Below are positions 13,012 through 24,541 of a stretch of DNA of 64,000 nt, in pieces. The stretch's first letter is position 1. Each line of letters starts with the position of its first letter. A model generated the notes under the pieces. It ran no database searches, had not been told where the DNA came from, and saw nothing but the letters and a program-made list of their open reading frames with translations. The stretch spans positions 51,808 to 115,807 of the forward strand of contig JXTC01000486.1 in the NCBI GenBank assembly GCA_002914845.1, written 5' to 3'. This stretch comes from Trema orientale (taxonomy: Eukaryota > Streptophyta > Magnoliopsida > Rosales > Cannabaceae). The position numbers were made by a program, and so were the translations under genes.

Positions 13012-13999
13012 GAGGGTTAATGACATAAAAATACATTGAGGTTTGGCTTTTTTGCAAAAATTTACCTCACCTTTGAGTTTTGTAAAATAATACCATGACA
13101 TTTAAAATAGCTGCAAAATTATACTTTAGGACACACAACATAGTGAATCTAACAGTAAAAAGAGTAAAATACCCTTATTAACTAATTCGAAAAATGTGTT
13201 AGATTAAAAAAAAAGAGAAGAAAACGTTTTTAACTTTATTTAGATTTAATTTGTTTTTCTTTTTCGAGGTTTACTTATTATTTTTTTAATTAAAAAGGGA
13301 GAAGAAAATGTTAATGAAAGTCAAAACGTGGTTGTTTTTTTTTTCTCCTCAGATCAAATAGGTCGAGACTCCATTACTAAGTCTTACTTAGAACAAAAAT
13401 ATCAAAGATGGTTTCTTTCTAAGAACATGGAAGGGGTCATGGCTTCCTAACACTCTCATAAAATCAAATTTAAAGAGAGATTTTTCGTAATAATTGATGA
13501 AAACAACATCTGGTTGAGCGAAGTTAGAATTGGGCAAAGTCTTGTTGCAAACGCAGACATTCTTTCACCTATTTTAGACAAAACAGAGAGCTGCCATTAT
13601 AATCCCAGGTTATTGCTTCATTCTTTGGCTGTTATTCTTTTATTTAAGCTTGGGTTGTGTGAAAATAGTAGAAAAATTGTTTCTTGCTTCATTCATATAC
13701 TGCATGCGTGTTGGACCGTGGATTATCACAATTTCTTGTTTAGAAGGTTTTCGTATAGTTATCAACATGGATACGATGAAATTGTTTTCTTGCTGCTATT
13801 TTGTATTCATTTACTATGTAATTTTGAAAAAAATTGGTGTAATCTATTTTGGATTACGGGTAGATACAAATTAGGGCTTTTATTTAGATTTTGGGGATTC
13901 TATTAGCTTATATCAATTTTATGATTTTTGGTCTTGTTTTTGAATTTTTGACGTGTATTTAAAATTAAAAGTGGTATATTGTTCACGTAGAGGAACTGG
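13012..13999 (+). other. 5' region of the MULE, no convincing gene
   Basis: This is AT-rich terminal and leader sequence. A 130-codon open stretch at 13514-13906 is rich in F, L, I and Y and matches nothing I recognise. It is more likely intron or untranslated leader in front of the transposase. Confidence 0.5.
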
Positions 14000-16993
14000 T
14001 GCATAAGCTTCATGTTCAGTCTCATGGTGTTCGTCTAAAAGAATGGCTTGTTGAGTCAGATGAGTACAACTACATGTAACTATATGAAGACGTATGTAAT
14101 AAGTTATTAGGCACAACCTTCATAGAAAGAGAGTTACAAGTTAATATGAATGTCTATATTAAAGGAGGGAAAATTATTATCAAAGAGGATAATGATCAAA
14201 CCATGATGAAGATGTTTGATCTTAACACTAATAATAATGACCACATTGATCTGCATGTAGATATTAAAGTCATGATGTTTGTACCTCCTGAGCCAGACAA
14301 TATAATTGTATTCTCAAGTGGCGACGAGGAAGAATTATTTGATATTTAGGTGGATAATGAAGAAAGTGAGAGACTTGTTGTTCAATCAGAAGAGGTAATT
14401 GATATTGAGGTGGCTGGTAATGATGATTTTTATGAGAAAATTGAGGCTGAATCAGTGGTTATTACCAATGTTGATAATGATGTAGAGTACTCATCACCTA
14501 CTAATGATGATATCTTGCATGGGTTGCTGATGCAATTACTACATCTGAAGATAACTTATCTAGGAGTTATGAAGAAGATTTTGAAACTGAAAATGATATT
14601 GAAGGTAACCCTGAACTTGAGGATAGTGATGGTTCTAGTGATGGCATGGTTGGCAAGGCTGGGAGACGACTTAGTGATGAGGAATTTGTGGATCCTAATA
14701 GACACATGAAAAAAGTGCTCTATTTTGTTAACGCAAGTGAGAAGAAACAATTTGCGTTGCATCAACTTTTCAAAGATTACTTCGAATTCGATGAAGTTTT
14801 ATTCGATTATGGTATAGAAAAATTAGTTGAATTTTTTAAAGTAAAAAATTATAGAGAAAGGGTTACTACAAAGTGCAAGGTAAAAGGCTGCACATTTAGA
14901 GTTCATGCATCCCCTGCTCCAGATGGCTCTTCATTTGTCATCAAGACTCTCAATGGTAGACATACTTGCCAAGTTATGAAGAAGAATAAAATGGCTACTT
15001 CTAACTGGATTGCTTTTAGGTTGGCAGAGGACTTTAAGAACTACCCTGACTTAAATTGTACAGGGATGCATTCAATTCTTAGAAATAGCTACGGTGTTTC
15101 TATATCAAAAACAAAATTATACATAGCAAGATGCATGGCCAAAGGTGACACTATGGAAATACATGCAGTTGAATTCGTGATCCTTAGGTGTTATACTCAT
15201 ATGATATTAAAGACCAATCCTAGAAGTGTAGCCAAGATCAAAAGTAAGTTGTTGCACACTAAGACACCACCTGTCTTTGAAAGGCTCTTTGTATGTTTCA
15301 AAGGGAGTACTGCTGGGTTTGAAGCTGGTTGTAGGCCTTTCTTAGGCTTTGATGCCATTTGAAAGGGCTATATGGAGGTGTTTTGCTGGTTACTATAGGT
15401 TTGGATGCAAACCTTCAAATTTTCCCACTTGCATTTCGAATAGTGGAGACAGAGAACAAAGATAGTTGGAGATAGTTTCTAACTCAATTGAAGGGTCCAA
15501 TTTCAAATGTATTAGAGACAAAAAAGTTCAGTGCCATTTCAAACAGGCAAAAGGTCAGTTTTAATGTATTTCTATACTTCTACATTTTCAATTGGTGTTG
15601 TATTAATTTTTTTTCTAAGTACTCTGTTTATTTGGTCCATAAACAGGGTCTGGTTGAGGTTGTCCCTTCTATCCTCAAAGGTGTGTTTCGAAGGTCATGT
15701 TGTCAGCATCTTTAGATAAATTTCTTCAAGAAATTTGGTGATGAAGGCTTGAGACCAATTTTCTGGGAAGCTGCAAAATCATGGACTCAAGAAATATTCA
15801 AAGAGGTATTAACAAAGATAAAATAGAAGAATAAGGCTGCATATGATTATTTAGCAATTTTAGAACTAAAGTCATAAAGTTTCCATGCAATGGAGACCTC
15901 AGGTAATGTAGAACACATCACTTCCAACTTTGTTGAATCTTTCAATTACTGGTAGATGAGCTTAGATATATGGCCCTTGTAAAGCTGGTTGAGGAATTAA
16001 AAGAAAGGTTGATGGAGGCTATTTGGGTGAGAAAAGTCACTGTAGAAAGGTGAAATCATCCATTAACACGTAAAGTGTCTTATAGAATTAGAAAACTAGA
16101 GGAGAAGGCTAGGTATGTAGCAATGAGACAAACATGGGAGTATAAATTTGAGGTAGAAATGAATGGCACAAAAATGAGGGTTAAACTTGATGAAAAAGTA
16201 TATAACTGTGGATATTGGAAGATGAAAGATATACCATGTGTTTATGCTTTAGCTTGCTTGAATACAATAAGAGATAGAAAAAAGGAGGACTTTACACACC
16301 CTTATTTTCATATTACTAGTTGGAGGAAGTGCTATTTAGGTATCATCCATCTAATATCTTCTAAGGACTTATGGCCATAATTCCCTAAGAATATAATGTT
16401 GAAGCCACCACAAGTCAAAAGACAATCAGAGCAACCTAAGAAAAGTGGACGCAAGGATCCAGTTGAGAAAGAACTAGCACCAAGAAGACTTATAAAAGCA
16501 AACATTACACATTCTAAATGCAAAGGGATAGGCTATAATGCCAGAAGCTACACTGATGAATCAGCCCCTAGGAAGCCTAAGGGCAGACCAAGAAGGCCAA
16601 GGAAGACTAAACAAACATCCAAGTACAACAATGAAGTTGGCACAAGTACTAATCTAGAGGTGATCTCTGAAAAATCATACTTATTAGCTATGGACCATTC
16701 CAATATTTTGAGTTTACATTCCCATTTTTAGCATAATGTTTGATTTTAATTTAGTGGAAATACAAAAAAGAAAAAATGAAAAAAAAAATGGAGTTTGATT
16801 TTAGATTTCTTTGACAGTGTTCTTTAAGTGGACCAAGTTATCTCATTAACTCATGTACATACAGGGATCTAATATTGCAAATGTAGAAGTGGACATGACA
16901 AAGGAAGACAGTTTCTTGTCAAACACTAATGATCACATGTTCTATGATACTGCTGATGAACAATTTCATTCCCAAATTATGCAGGATGCTTAA
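14000..16993 (+). pseudogene. mudrA-like MULE transposase, decayed
   Basis: The N-terminus is a PB1-like region (NVYIKGGKIIIKEDNDQ at about 14150) with an acidic linker. The MuDR DNA-binding module runs from about 14690 (FVDPNRHMKKVLYFVNA) to a zinc-binding CKVKGCTFRVHA...GRHTC (about 14875-14970). The DDE core starts with GCRPFLGFDAI (about 15330), continues as GLDANLQIFPLAFRIVE-type sequence, and later has KKFGDEGLRPIFWEAAKSW (about 15725). The C-terminal SWIM finger reads YNCGYWKMKDIPCVYALAC (about 16200), with its first Cys and its His replaced by Tyr. A zinc-knuckle-like segment and a KPKGRPRRPRK basic tail follow. A last exon may run 16866-16993. Stops and shifts are frequent from 15360 on. 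Confidence 0.88.
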
Positions 16994-17340
16994 GAAGATA
17001 TATGTCTATCTACCTTTTTTGTTGCTTGGTGATATATATGATAATGAACAATTTGGTGAAGACTACATGTGGTGGTGATGACCATTTTTTGTGCTATTTG
17101 ACATATGGATTGCTGACCTATACTTTTGACATTGTTAAGCTACTGGATTATCATAGCCAAGCTTTTCATTTTGATATGTGTTATTATGGCCATTAACATG
17201 TATAGGCAGGTCTTCTTGATCTGTAATTTAATATATACATTCATACAATAATGATCTTTGAATTCCTTGAAATATATTGATCTTTATAAGCTATCCCTTT
17301 TTCTTTTAATGATTCTCATTACAAATTTATTTAAATAAGT

Positions 17341-17510
17341 CATAATAGGTGCTAAAACACCATTTATTTAAATAAGTTATAATAGGTGCCAAAACACCAT
17401 TCATTTAAGTAATTCATAATAGGTGCCAAAATACCATGTCTACAAAGTCATATAATAGGCCCCAAAACACCATATTTACAAACTCATAATAAGAGCCAAA
17501 ACAATGACAC
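17341..17510 (+). repeat. Short tandem array between the convergent MULE genes
   Basis: About five units of 36-37 bp with the core CATAATAGGTGCCAAAACACC start near 17342, 17379, 17415, 17452 and 17484. The array lies exactly between the stop of the transposase and the stop of the GRF gene. The A and B MULEs further right also have repeats at their convergence point. Confidence 0.75.
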
Positions 17511-17561
17511 CTGCTTACTTGAGAAGCTAGTTACAATTTAAAAAGAAAAAAAAAACAGTGG

Positions 17562-18017
17562 CTATTTTAATATCGACAAGAAAATGATAACCAAAAGAGT
17601 TGCAAATAATCCATATAGTGACATCTTATTAGAGCCATTACTAGTCTCCAATGCTGCCAAATGCCTAAGTATCATGAATTCTATCTCATTGTCAATATTT
17701 TCATTTAGGCAAGGAATAGCATTGGACACCCTCCCACTAAATCTTACTCCACCACTACTATCACCCCCTTCTTGCATAATTTCACTTGTATCAGTGGTTG
17801 GAATGTCTCATTTATTTCTACTGAAATATTTCTCATCATCTTATGCCCTCCACCATTCAAAGAAACGACAAGTTCCCTTGGGGCATCTAAATAATAGACT
17901 ATTTGGATTTTCAAACGTTTTACTAATCTTGATTTCTACCTTCAATCCATAACCACATCGCCTATTACGAATCTTTAACCATCTTTACTTATTGATACTT
18001 GAGCAATGAGATTCCAT
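17562..18017 (-). pseudogene. GRF-type zinc finger protein with C-terminal membrane segment
   Basis: Read on the minus strand from ATG at 18017, about 151 codons. The GRF finger is RCGYGLKVEIKISKTFENPN, then RCPKGTCRFFEWW, keeping the CGxG...C...C pattern and the aromatic end typical of zf-GRF. A polar linker follows, then a helix (DNEIEFMILRHLAALE) and a hydrophobic tail, LYGLFATLLVIIFLSILK, a likely tail anchor. Three in-frame stops interrupt it (after SSINK, after WWRA and after SRNK), so this copy is dead. GRF fingers bind single-stranded nucleic acid in several DNA-repair proteins. Here the gene sits where mudrB lies in maize MuDR: convergent with the transposase and inside the element. 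A role in transposition is inference only. Confidence 0.75.
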
Positions 18018-18367
18018 AATAGCCCTGAAAATAATTTCAAATACAAGCACTACTTTGTTATAAACTAACTGAACATATAATAAACACTAGAAACAAATTT
18101 GTGTTACATCTTTAGTGCATTATTTTCTCATAAACATTTTATCAAATACTTTGTTACCATCTACAAATAAACAGAAAACAACTACTACTTATACAAATCC
18201 AAATTTTTGATGGTATACACACCAATATCAATCAATAAATGAAAAAAAGTGAAATACCGCTACAATTTACCATTAAAGCAAACCTAGATTTTTCCCAAAA
18301 AAAAAAAAAAGTAAAATAACTTAAAACCTAGAACTTTTAGTACACTTCTCTCAAAACTTAGAACTCT
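18018..18367 (+). other. Right end of the MULE, non-coding
   Basis: AT-rich, with an A14 run at about 18298-18311. No terminal inverted repeat matching 13012 was seen. Confidence 0.4.
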
Positions 18368-19904
18368 ACTATGAAGGATATTGATGCCAACTCATGGCAC
18401 CTGAAATCTAAGATAAAGTTTATGTACTCTAATCATGTCTAGAAATTTGGGATCTACCTGAAGGAGTAAAACTCAAAGGGTATAAATGGGTATACAAGAG
18501 AAAAAGAGAAGTAGATGGGAAGGTTAAGACCTTCAAAGCAAAGCTTATAGCAAAGGGTTATACCCAGAAAGAAAGAATCGATTACGAAGAAACCTTCTCT
18601 CTTGTTATTATGATAAAGTTTATTCGCATTCTTTTATCCATAACCACGACCCTCGATTATAAGATTTGGCAAATTGATGTCAAGACTATATTTTTCAATG
18701 GAAATATTAACGAAAGTATCTATCTAGTACAACCAGACGGTTTTATGGAAAAAGACCATGAGAAAAAAGTTTGTATCTTGTAGAGATCCATTTATGGGCT
18801 AAAGCAAGCATCTAGATCGTGGAATATAAGATTTGATCAAGCGATTAAATCTTATAGATATGATCAAGTTGCAGACGAGCTTTGTGTCTATAAGAAGATA
18901 GAAAATGGCAAATCGGTATTTCTGGTACTTTATAAAGATGATATTTTACTGATTGGAAATGATGTAGGTGCAATGACAACTACTAAAGTATGGCTTGCAA
19001 AGCAATTTGATATGAAGTACTTTGGTGAAACAAGCTATGTACTAGGAATCCAAATCATTCGTGATAAGAAGAACAAGTCCATAGCTTTATCACAAGCTTC
19101 TTATATAGACAAAATCTCGTCTATATTTAACATGGAAAACTCCAAGAAAGGGTTGTTGCCTTTTCAACATGGAGTTAAACTATCAAAGAGCAATCTCTTA
19201 AGAATGCAAAAGAGATAGAAGACTTGAAGAGAATATCATATGCTTCAGCAGTGGAAAGTCTCATGTATGTCATGTTATGTACTAAACCTGATATATGCTT
19301 TCCAGTGGGAATTGTTAGTAGATTCCAATAAAACCTAGGACCAGAACATTGGGTGACAGTTAGGTATATTCTAAAGTATCTTCGGAGAATTAGAAACTAT
19401 ATGCTTGTATATTCTGGAGAAGACCTTACTCCTATTGGGTACACGGATTCTGATTTCCAATCAAATCCTGATTTCAGAAAGTCAACTTCTAGTTCTGTCT
19501 TTACTCTTAGCAGAGGAGCTATTATTTGGAGGAGTGTGAAGCAAACTCGTATTGTTGACTCCACCATGGAAGTTGAATATGTAGCTACTTGTGAGGCTAT
19601 AAAGGAAGCTGTTTGGCTCCAGAAATTCTTAATAGATTTACATATAGTTCCTTCTGCTAGTCAATCATTGACTTTATACTATGACAACAATAGAGTAATT
19701 GCCAATTTAAAGGAACCTAGAAACCACAAAAGAACGAAGCACATTGAAAGGAAGTATCATCTCATTCGAGATATAGTTAATCGAAGAGAAATGATTGTGT
19801 ACAAGATTGCGTCGGAAGATAACCTAGCTGATCCATTAACTAAAGTATTGCCTGGCAAGAGCTTTGAGGATCACCTTATAGGTTTGGGGATACGAAAGAT
19901 ATAA
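18368..19904 (+). pseudogene. Ty1/copia RT-RNase H, decayed and 5'-truncated
   Basis: Frames join as AMKDIDA-type linker, then LKGYKWVYKRKREVDGKVKT (about 18472), WQIDVKTIFFNGNINESIY (about 18668), SIYGLKQASRSWN (about 18790), and the catalytic motif LYKDDILLIGND (about 18928), where the usual YVDD has Lys for Val. RNase H has GYTDSDFQSNPDFRKSTS (about 19435), the conserved EVEYVA (about 19570) and TKHIERKYHLIRD (about 19735), ending at the stop 19902-19904. A TAG interrupts the frame at about 18781 and frames shift at about 18420 and 19200-19350. Gag, protease and integrase are absent. Confidence 0.9.
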
Positions 19905-19920
19905 TCAATTATTATTTGTG

Positions 19921-19932
19921 CAAGTGGGAGAT
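19921..19932 (+). other. Polypurine tract of the copia element
   Basis: CAAGTGGGAGAT immediately precedes the TGTTAG start of the 3' LTR. AAGTGGGAGA is the usual copia plus-strand primer. Confidence 0.85.
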
Positions 19933-20830
19933 TGTTAGGATTATACCTAAAAAAGAGTTTATTATTTATGGATATTTATTTAATATTTTGATATTTAATA
20001 AAGAATAATTCATGTATAGTATTTGTGATAATGTTTTGATTATTAGTACAATAGTAAATATCATAAAGACTCTAAATAAGAGAAGCTGGATACTTCTCTT
20101 GGATCGTGTTACAAGACTTTGTGTATTTATATAGTGTTTTAATCTATATTGGTGTGACCATTTGCAAAAAGTCTTGGTGTGTAAATATTAAACATAGACC
20201 ATGTAAAATATGTTCTTGTAATGAGTGCCGTTGACGAGAATATATTCTCACAAACTAGATGATTAATGCATGTCTTTTTTAATCCTGAAATAGTGATGAA
20301 CTCGTATTCACAATTTGTATTATTTGAGATGTTAAGAGCTACGGATAAAGAAATTGACAATCTAGACCTATGCATTTTGGTAATGCGTTATTATGGGCAT
20401 TGGGAACATATACTCATAGATATGGAATCTATAACTCTATAGTATAGAGAAATGAATACCACCTTAAGGAGCTATAGGAGCTTGGATGGTTTAAATCTTA
20501 GTTAAGATATTAACAAAATTGGATATTTCATAAATTAAAGACTTTCTATAAGTCTGGTTATCCATTAAATATAGTCTTATATCAAAGAATTAAAAGATAT
20601 AATTGGAGAAGCAAAATGGTGATTTTACCTAGCTCCAATTATCGGTATTCATATAGGAGTACACATGCATATATTAATTCTCTAATAGACATAATTTTAA
20701 TTATAAAATATCTTGTGATATTTATTTAATTCAAGAGTGCAGTTTGGACCTTTAGTGGAATAAGTCCATAACTAATAATACAAGCCAACTTGTATTAAGA
20801 GTTAATTATAACTGGGCCTTATCTATTGGA

Positions 20831-21421
20831 GGTTAAATTAAATAGGTCTACTTAAGTCTCCAACCTACGCTAACATCTTGGGCTATATGAGATTAATTGG
20901 GCTCAAACGGTTTTCTGGGCAATTACACAAAAGGGAGAAAAAGATCGGACATCAAGGTGGGCCTTAAGAGCCTACCATATGCCCCCTAGGGCAAGAGGAT
21001 TTTTGGCCATCCCTGGCCTATTAGGGCTGGCCAAATTTTGGTAAGGGGTGGAGCCTATAAAAGGCTCGTCCCTCCTCCTTTATGTGTAATGTTTAATACT
21101 CCTAACACATTAGTTTGGCGTTAGTTTGGCTAGGTTGAATTAAATAGGTCTATTTAGGTCTCCAACTTACACTAATATCTTGGTCTGTATGAGATTAATT
21201 GGGCTCAAACAGTTTCTGGGCAATTATACAAAAGGGAGAAAAAGATTGGACATCAAGATGGGCCTTAAGAGCCCACAATATGCCCCTTAGGGCAAGAGAA
21301 TTTTCGGCCATCCCTGGCCCATTAGGGCTGGCTGAATTTTGCTAAGGGGTGGAGCCCATAAAAGGCTCTTCCCCCCTCCTTTATGTATAATGTTTAGTAC
21401 TCCTAACACGTTAGTTTGGTG
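20831..21421 (+). repeat. Tandem duplication of the LTR promoter block
   Basis: Bases from about 20831 to 21121 are repeated at about 21133-21421, an offset of about 302 bp, with scattered substitutions. Both copies run from AATAGGTCTA through AAAAGGCTC to CTCCTAACAC. Confidence 0.9.
21056..21062 (+). promoter_or_regulatory. TATA box, first copy in the copia LTR
   Basis: TATAAAA in the context GCCTATAAAAGGCTC. The second copy at about 21357-21363 reads CATAAAA, so the upstream copy matches the TATA consensus better. Confidence 0.55.
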
Positions 21422-22364
21422 GCTGCTTTAGAAAGCTGTGAGAAAAGTGAGAGAGAGAAATTCTTGGAGCCATCATTGGAGGCCATTGGAGTTCCTGGAT
21501 TCTTACTTGAAGTTGATCAAGATTAAGGTACCCACCCGCCTCTGCAGTTACAAGCTTGGTGCATAGAAAGGAAGATTCTTTGGTTGAGATACTCCTGTAT
21601 GTATTTAGATCATAACAAAGATCTTAAAAGATTTTATGAAAAACTATAATCTTGAAAAATTTTTGTTTTCCATACTTCCGCTCATCTTTGATTTTATCAC
21701 GTTTTTCGTAAATAATTACTAACATATATCTCCAATCATATATCTAATATACTGTTATGAAATTAAATCGCTCCTAGTTATTTTTCTGCTGTATTGAATC
21801 TTTGAAAAACTGTTGGTGGAATTTTCTATGAAAATAAAATTTTTAAAAATACCACCAACTATAATTTTTATTAAGTCTTTCCAACAATGCCTATTCCAAA
21901 ATATCATTTGAATGGAAAAACTAGAATTGTTGAAGCAAACACCTATTCCAATGGGTAATTTATTTGGATGGAATGGAATGGTTGAACCAAACATGCCCAT
22001 AATTATTCATTTTTAATCTCTTAACTCAGCAAAGAGTACGGAGAGAATCATAGAAGAGATTTTTTAACCTCTAACTCAGCAACCAAAATCAAAATCTAAG
22101 AAGTATTGAAAAAAAAAATCAAAACCCAAAACTCTAAGAGATAACAGAGAGAGTGTGTACGTATGTGCTTGGCGGTACTGGTTCGGAGTTGGAGTCGTGG
22201 ACAGTGGAGGAGCGACTGTGACTTCCGTCTATGGGGCTGCGCGGAGGTGGAGCCATGGAGGTACGAGTCAACTATGTGGCTGTGAAGGTTAATCATGGAG
22301 CAATGAAGGTCTGGGCAGATCTAAGTGCGAAGGAATGGAGATGTGAGAGATGTGGAGAATGGAG

Positions 22365-22368
<4 letters not shown>

Positions 22369-22406
<38 letters not shown>
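22369..22406 (+). repeat. (GA)n microsatellite
   Basis: About 19 uninterrupted GA repeats. A shorter GA run is at about 22829-22847. Confidence 0.95.
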
Positions 22407-22408
<2 letters not shown>

Positions 22409-23353
22409 ATATCTAAGTGTGTGTGTCAGCTGAGAGTGAAAGATGAATGAATGTGTGAGTCAATTAGGTCATTAGGTTTACTCTTGGAATGGTTTTTGGG
22501 TTTGGACTTAAATAAGTGATTTGAATTAGCCAATAACAATTATATAGGCCCAAAATAAAAAATTCTAAAAAAAAAACATCTATAATTATAAATACGTCAT
22601 TTTTGGGTTAGCAGGTTTAAACCAAACCCGACCCGTTTATTAAAGAGGCATACAGATTCAACTAGAAAATGACCTGAACCCATTTATACTAAACCTAAAT
22701 CCACTAATTTTGTGTAGGTTTCGAGTCGTTTCATTGTGTCGTGTCACAGATTGTCAGCCTTACTATACCGAAGAAGCTATTTGTATGTTTGCTTTACTAA
22801 AAAAGTTTACTTTACTAAAAAAAAGAAGAGAGAGAGAGAGAGAGAGCTTGTTTGTTTTTTATTTTTGTGTATCTCAAATCATATAAAATATCAATATTTC
22901 CCACAAATTATTGGAAGTTTTCATTTTGCCCATGTTTCACCAAATCATCACTCTCTTATGCCAAAAAAGAGAAAAAAAAGGGAAAATAATAGGTGTCATA
23001 ATCTTAGTATTTATTGAGAAATTGAATCAAAATAGATTAACCCTATCCAAATATTAATAAGATGCCAATTATATTTCCCCAATGTCCACTTATAGCCTTC
23101 TTTCGTCTCCTTCTTCTATTTGCAAAAAAAATAATAGCGTTTTTTTTCCCCCTAATTGTCTTTAGAAAGATGTTGAGTAGTAAGCGAAACTTGAGCACTG
23201 GGCTAAGTTCAAGAGGAGTGTTTGGTTATGTTTGGTCAATTACATATGTACATGGGAACTTTTTATCCAAAAAGTCTAGATATACGCTTCAGTCATCAAT
23301 TATAACAAAAGAAATTGAGAAAATGACTCAATTGAGCTGATATAAATTTTTTG

Positions 23354-23525
23354 TGCATTTTTTCTAAAATAACATTTTGAGAGCGTCAATGACTTCTTAA
23401 CCATGGGTCAAACGCTTTTTGACCATGAAAAGACCATTATTTAAGATTTTTTTCATAGTCAAGAAATTTTGACTATAGGTGAATGTCTTTGATACTCCTA
23501 AAAGTGTAATTTAAAAAAAAATGCA
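23354..23525. mobile_element. Foldback MITE (172 bp)
   Basis: The sequence from TGCATTTTTTCTAAAATAAC at 23354 is mirrored by the complement of the bases up to TGCA at 23525. The two arms stay about 75-80 percent alike for roughly 80 bases each and leave almost no loop. There is no coding capacity and the flanking duplication is not clear. The superfamily cannot be assigned from this copy. Confidence 0.65.
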
Positions 23526-24156
23526 GAAAAAAGATATTTTGGCCCAAATTAGTCCTACCTACATCCTTTTCTCAGAGAAATTCAACATAAATTTTAAGAT
23601 AAATACTAACACTTTTCAACCAAAAACAGTGAAACTTTTACTCCCCTTTAATCTATCGACGACCAATCGTATTTTTGTTATAGCATTTTGGCAATTTTTT
23701 TATTTAGTTTAGTTTCAATTTTGTCTATAGTTCACATTTAATCAAACGCTTAACTCATCTGATATGCTTAATTACCAAATAACCCTTTAAACTTAAATAT
23801 AATGATATATATGCACCATTTTTCTATTAATTTGCTTGACGGAGGGATGATTTTTGTGATATAAGCAGTTGAATTTTTAAATTGTTTGGGGAGTTAATAT
23901 CACTTGGAGTCCCCAACCTTTTATAATAATATCACGTAAGTCCTCATTCTTCTTCTTCTTTTTTCTTTTTTTTAGCACATAAATCCCCAAACATATAGTT
24001 TAGCAACACTTAAGTCCTTACTAACCAAATTTGTCAAATTTAGTCATCAAACTCCCATGTGTGTGCCATGTGACCCGTTTAGAGGGGCATACATTGGAAA
24101 GGATAAAAAAAATCTTTTATATGCAAATCAATCTCAGTATCTGACTCTACAGGGAA

Positions 24157-24300
24157 AAAAAAGGACCATTTGTTTTTGAAATTTTAAATGACTTTGTTTT
24201 TGCAACATGACCTTTTAAAAGTATTTATTAGACTCATAACCTCTACAATAATGGAACATATACCTTTCCTATAATACCCTTAATTAATAATGGTAATTCG
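24157..24300 (+). repeat. Left terminal inverted repeat of MULE A
   Basis: It starts around AAGGACCATTTGTTTTTGAA and includes CATGACCTTTTAAAAGTA and CCTTTCCTATAATACCCTTA. The same order of blocks occurs at the transposase ends of B (48001-48167, complement) and C (62121-62290). Confidence 0.75.
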
Positions 24301-24541
24301 TAAAACAAATAAAGACAAAAAAATGAATAAAGCCATGAAAAAAAAGGAAAGAAAAGACAAAAATGCAATTGTTGTCCCAGCCTAGCCATTCGAGCATTTC
24401 GCACAGGAAAAAAAATTACAATATCTCTTCCCCTTGTTCATATCTTCCTTAATCATATGGATATGACTTTCATACCATTCCTAAGAATTGAGGCAAGCAT
24501 AAATTTGAGTCTACAAATTTCGGAAGCAAGCACGAATGCAG

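Larger units (their letters stand above)
13012..18367 (+). mobile_element. Mutator-like element with mudrA-like and GRF-type genes
   Basis: The left end (GAGGGTTAATGACATAAAAA) resembles the GGGTTAATG termini of Mutator-type elements, including the MITE at 35361. It holds a mudrA-like transposase pseudogene on + and a GRF zinc-finger pseudogene on -, convergent, with a short tandem array between them. A matching right terminal inverted repeat and a target duplication were not found, so the right limit is placed only where copia RT homology starts. Confidence 0.6.
12955..21724 (+). mobile_element. Ty1/copia element with 5' part replaced by a MULE
   Basis: The outer ends are TGTTAG at 12955 and CTAACA at 21724, perfect inverted termini. 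They are flanked by an identical 5-bp duplication, TATAT (12950-12954 and 21725-21729). The first about 57 bases match the start of the 3' LTR at 19933. From 13012 to about 18367 the copia sequence is replaced by a Mutator-like element, then the copia RT begins. The rest of the 5' LTR, gag, protease and integrase are missing, so a MULE insertion was accompanied or followed by a large deletion. Confidence 0.85.
19933..21724 (+). repeat. 3' LTR of the copia element (1792 bp)
   Basis: It starts TGTTAG, ends CTAACA, follows a polypurine tract and is flanked by TATAT. It contains an internal tandem duplication of about 300 bp that includes the promoter region. The region after the second copy (21430-21724) resembles the transcribed leader. 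Confidence 0.9.
21730..24150. other. Anonymous AT-rich DNA between copia and MULE A
   Basis: No supported gene. The first part probably continues the interrupted copia-type LTR. The stretch near 21960-22000 (GGTTGAACCAAACATGCCC) resembles Harbinger-type MITE ends, without a visible partner. 22600-22740 has ACCCGACCCGTTTAT-like motifs frequent in plant MITEs. 23889-23930 (GTTAATATCACTTGGAGTCC) resembles a Mutator-type terminus without a partner. Short open frames here are interrupted or contain simple repeats. Confidence 0.5.

Noticed and set aside
13514..13906. 130-codon hydrophobic frame upstream of the GRF MULE transposase
   Set aside because: AT-rich composition gives F/I/L/Y-rich chance frames; no homologous domain, no clear start context, and an overlapping frame of similar quality.
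22231..22416. Open frame ending in a run of alternating Glu and Arg
   Set aside because: It ends in the GA microsatellite and has no support as a gene.
22600..22740. Possible hAT or Harbinger MITE end
   Set aside because: The motifs resemble common plant MITE ends, but no inverted partner or target duplication could be found.
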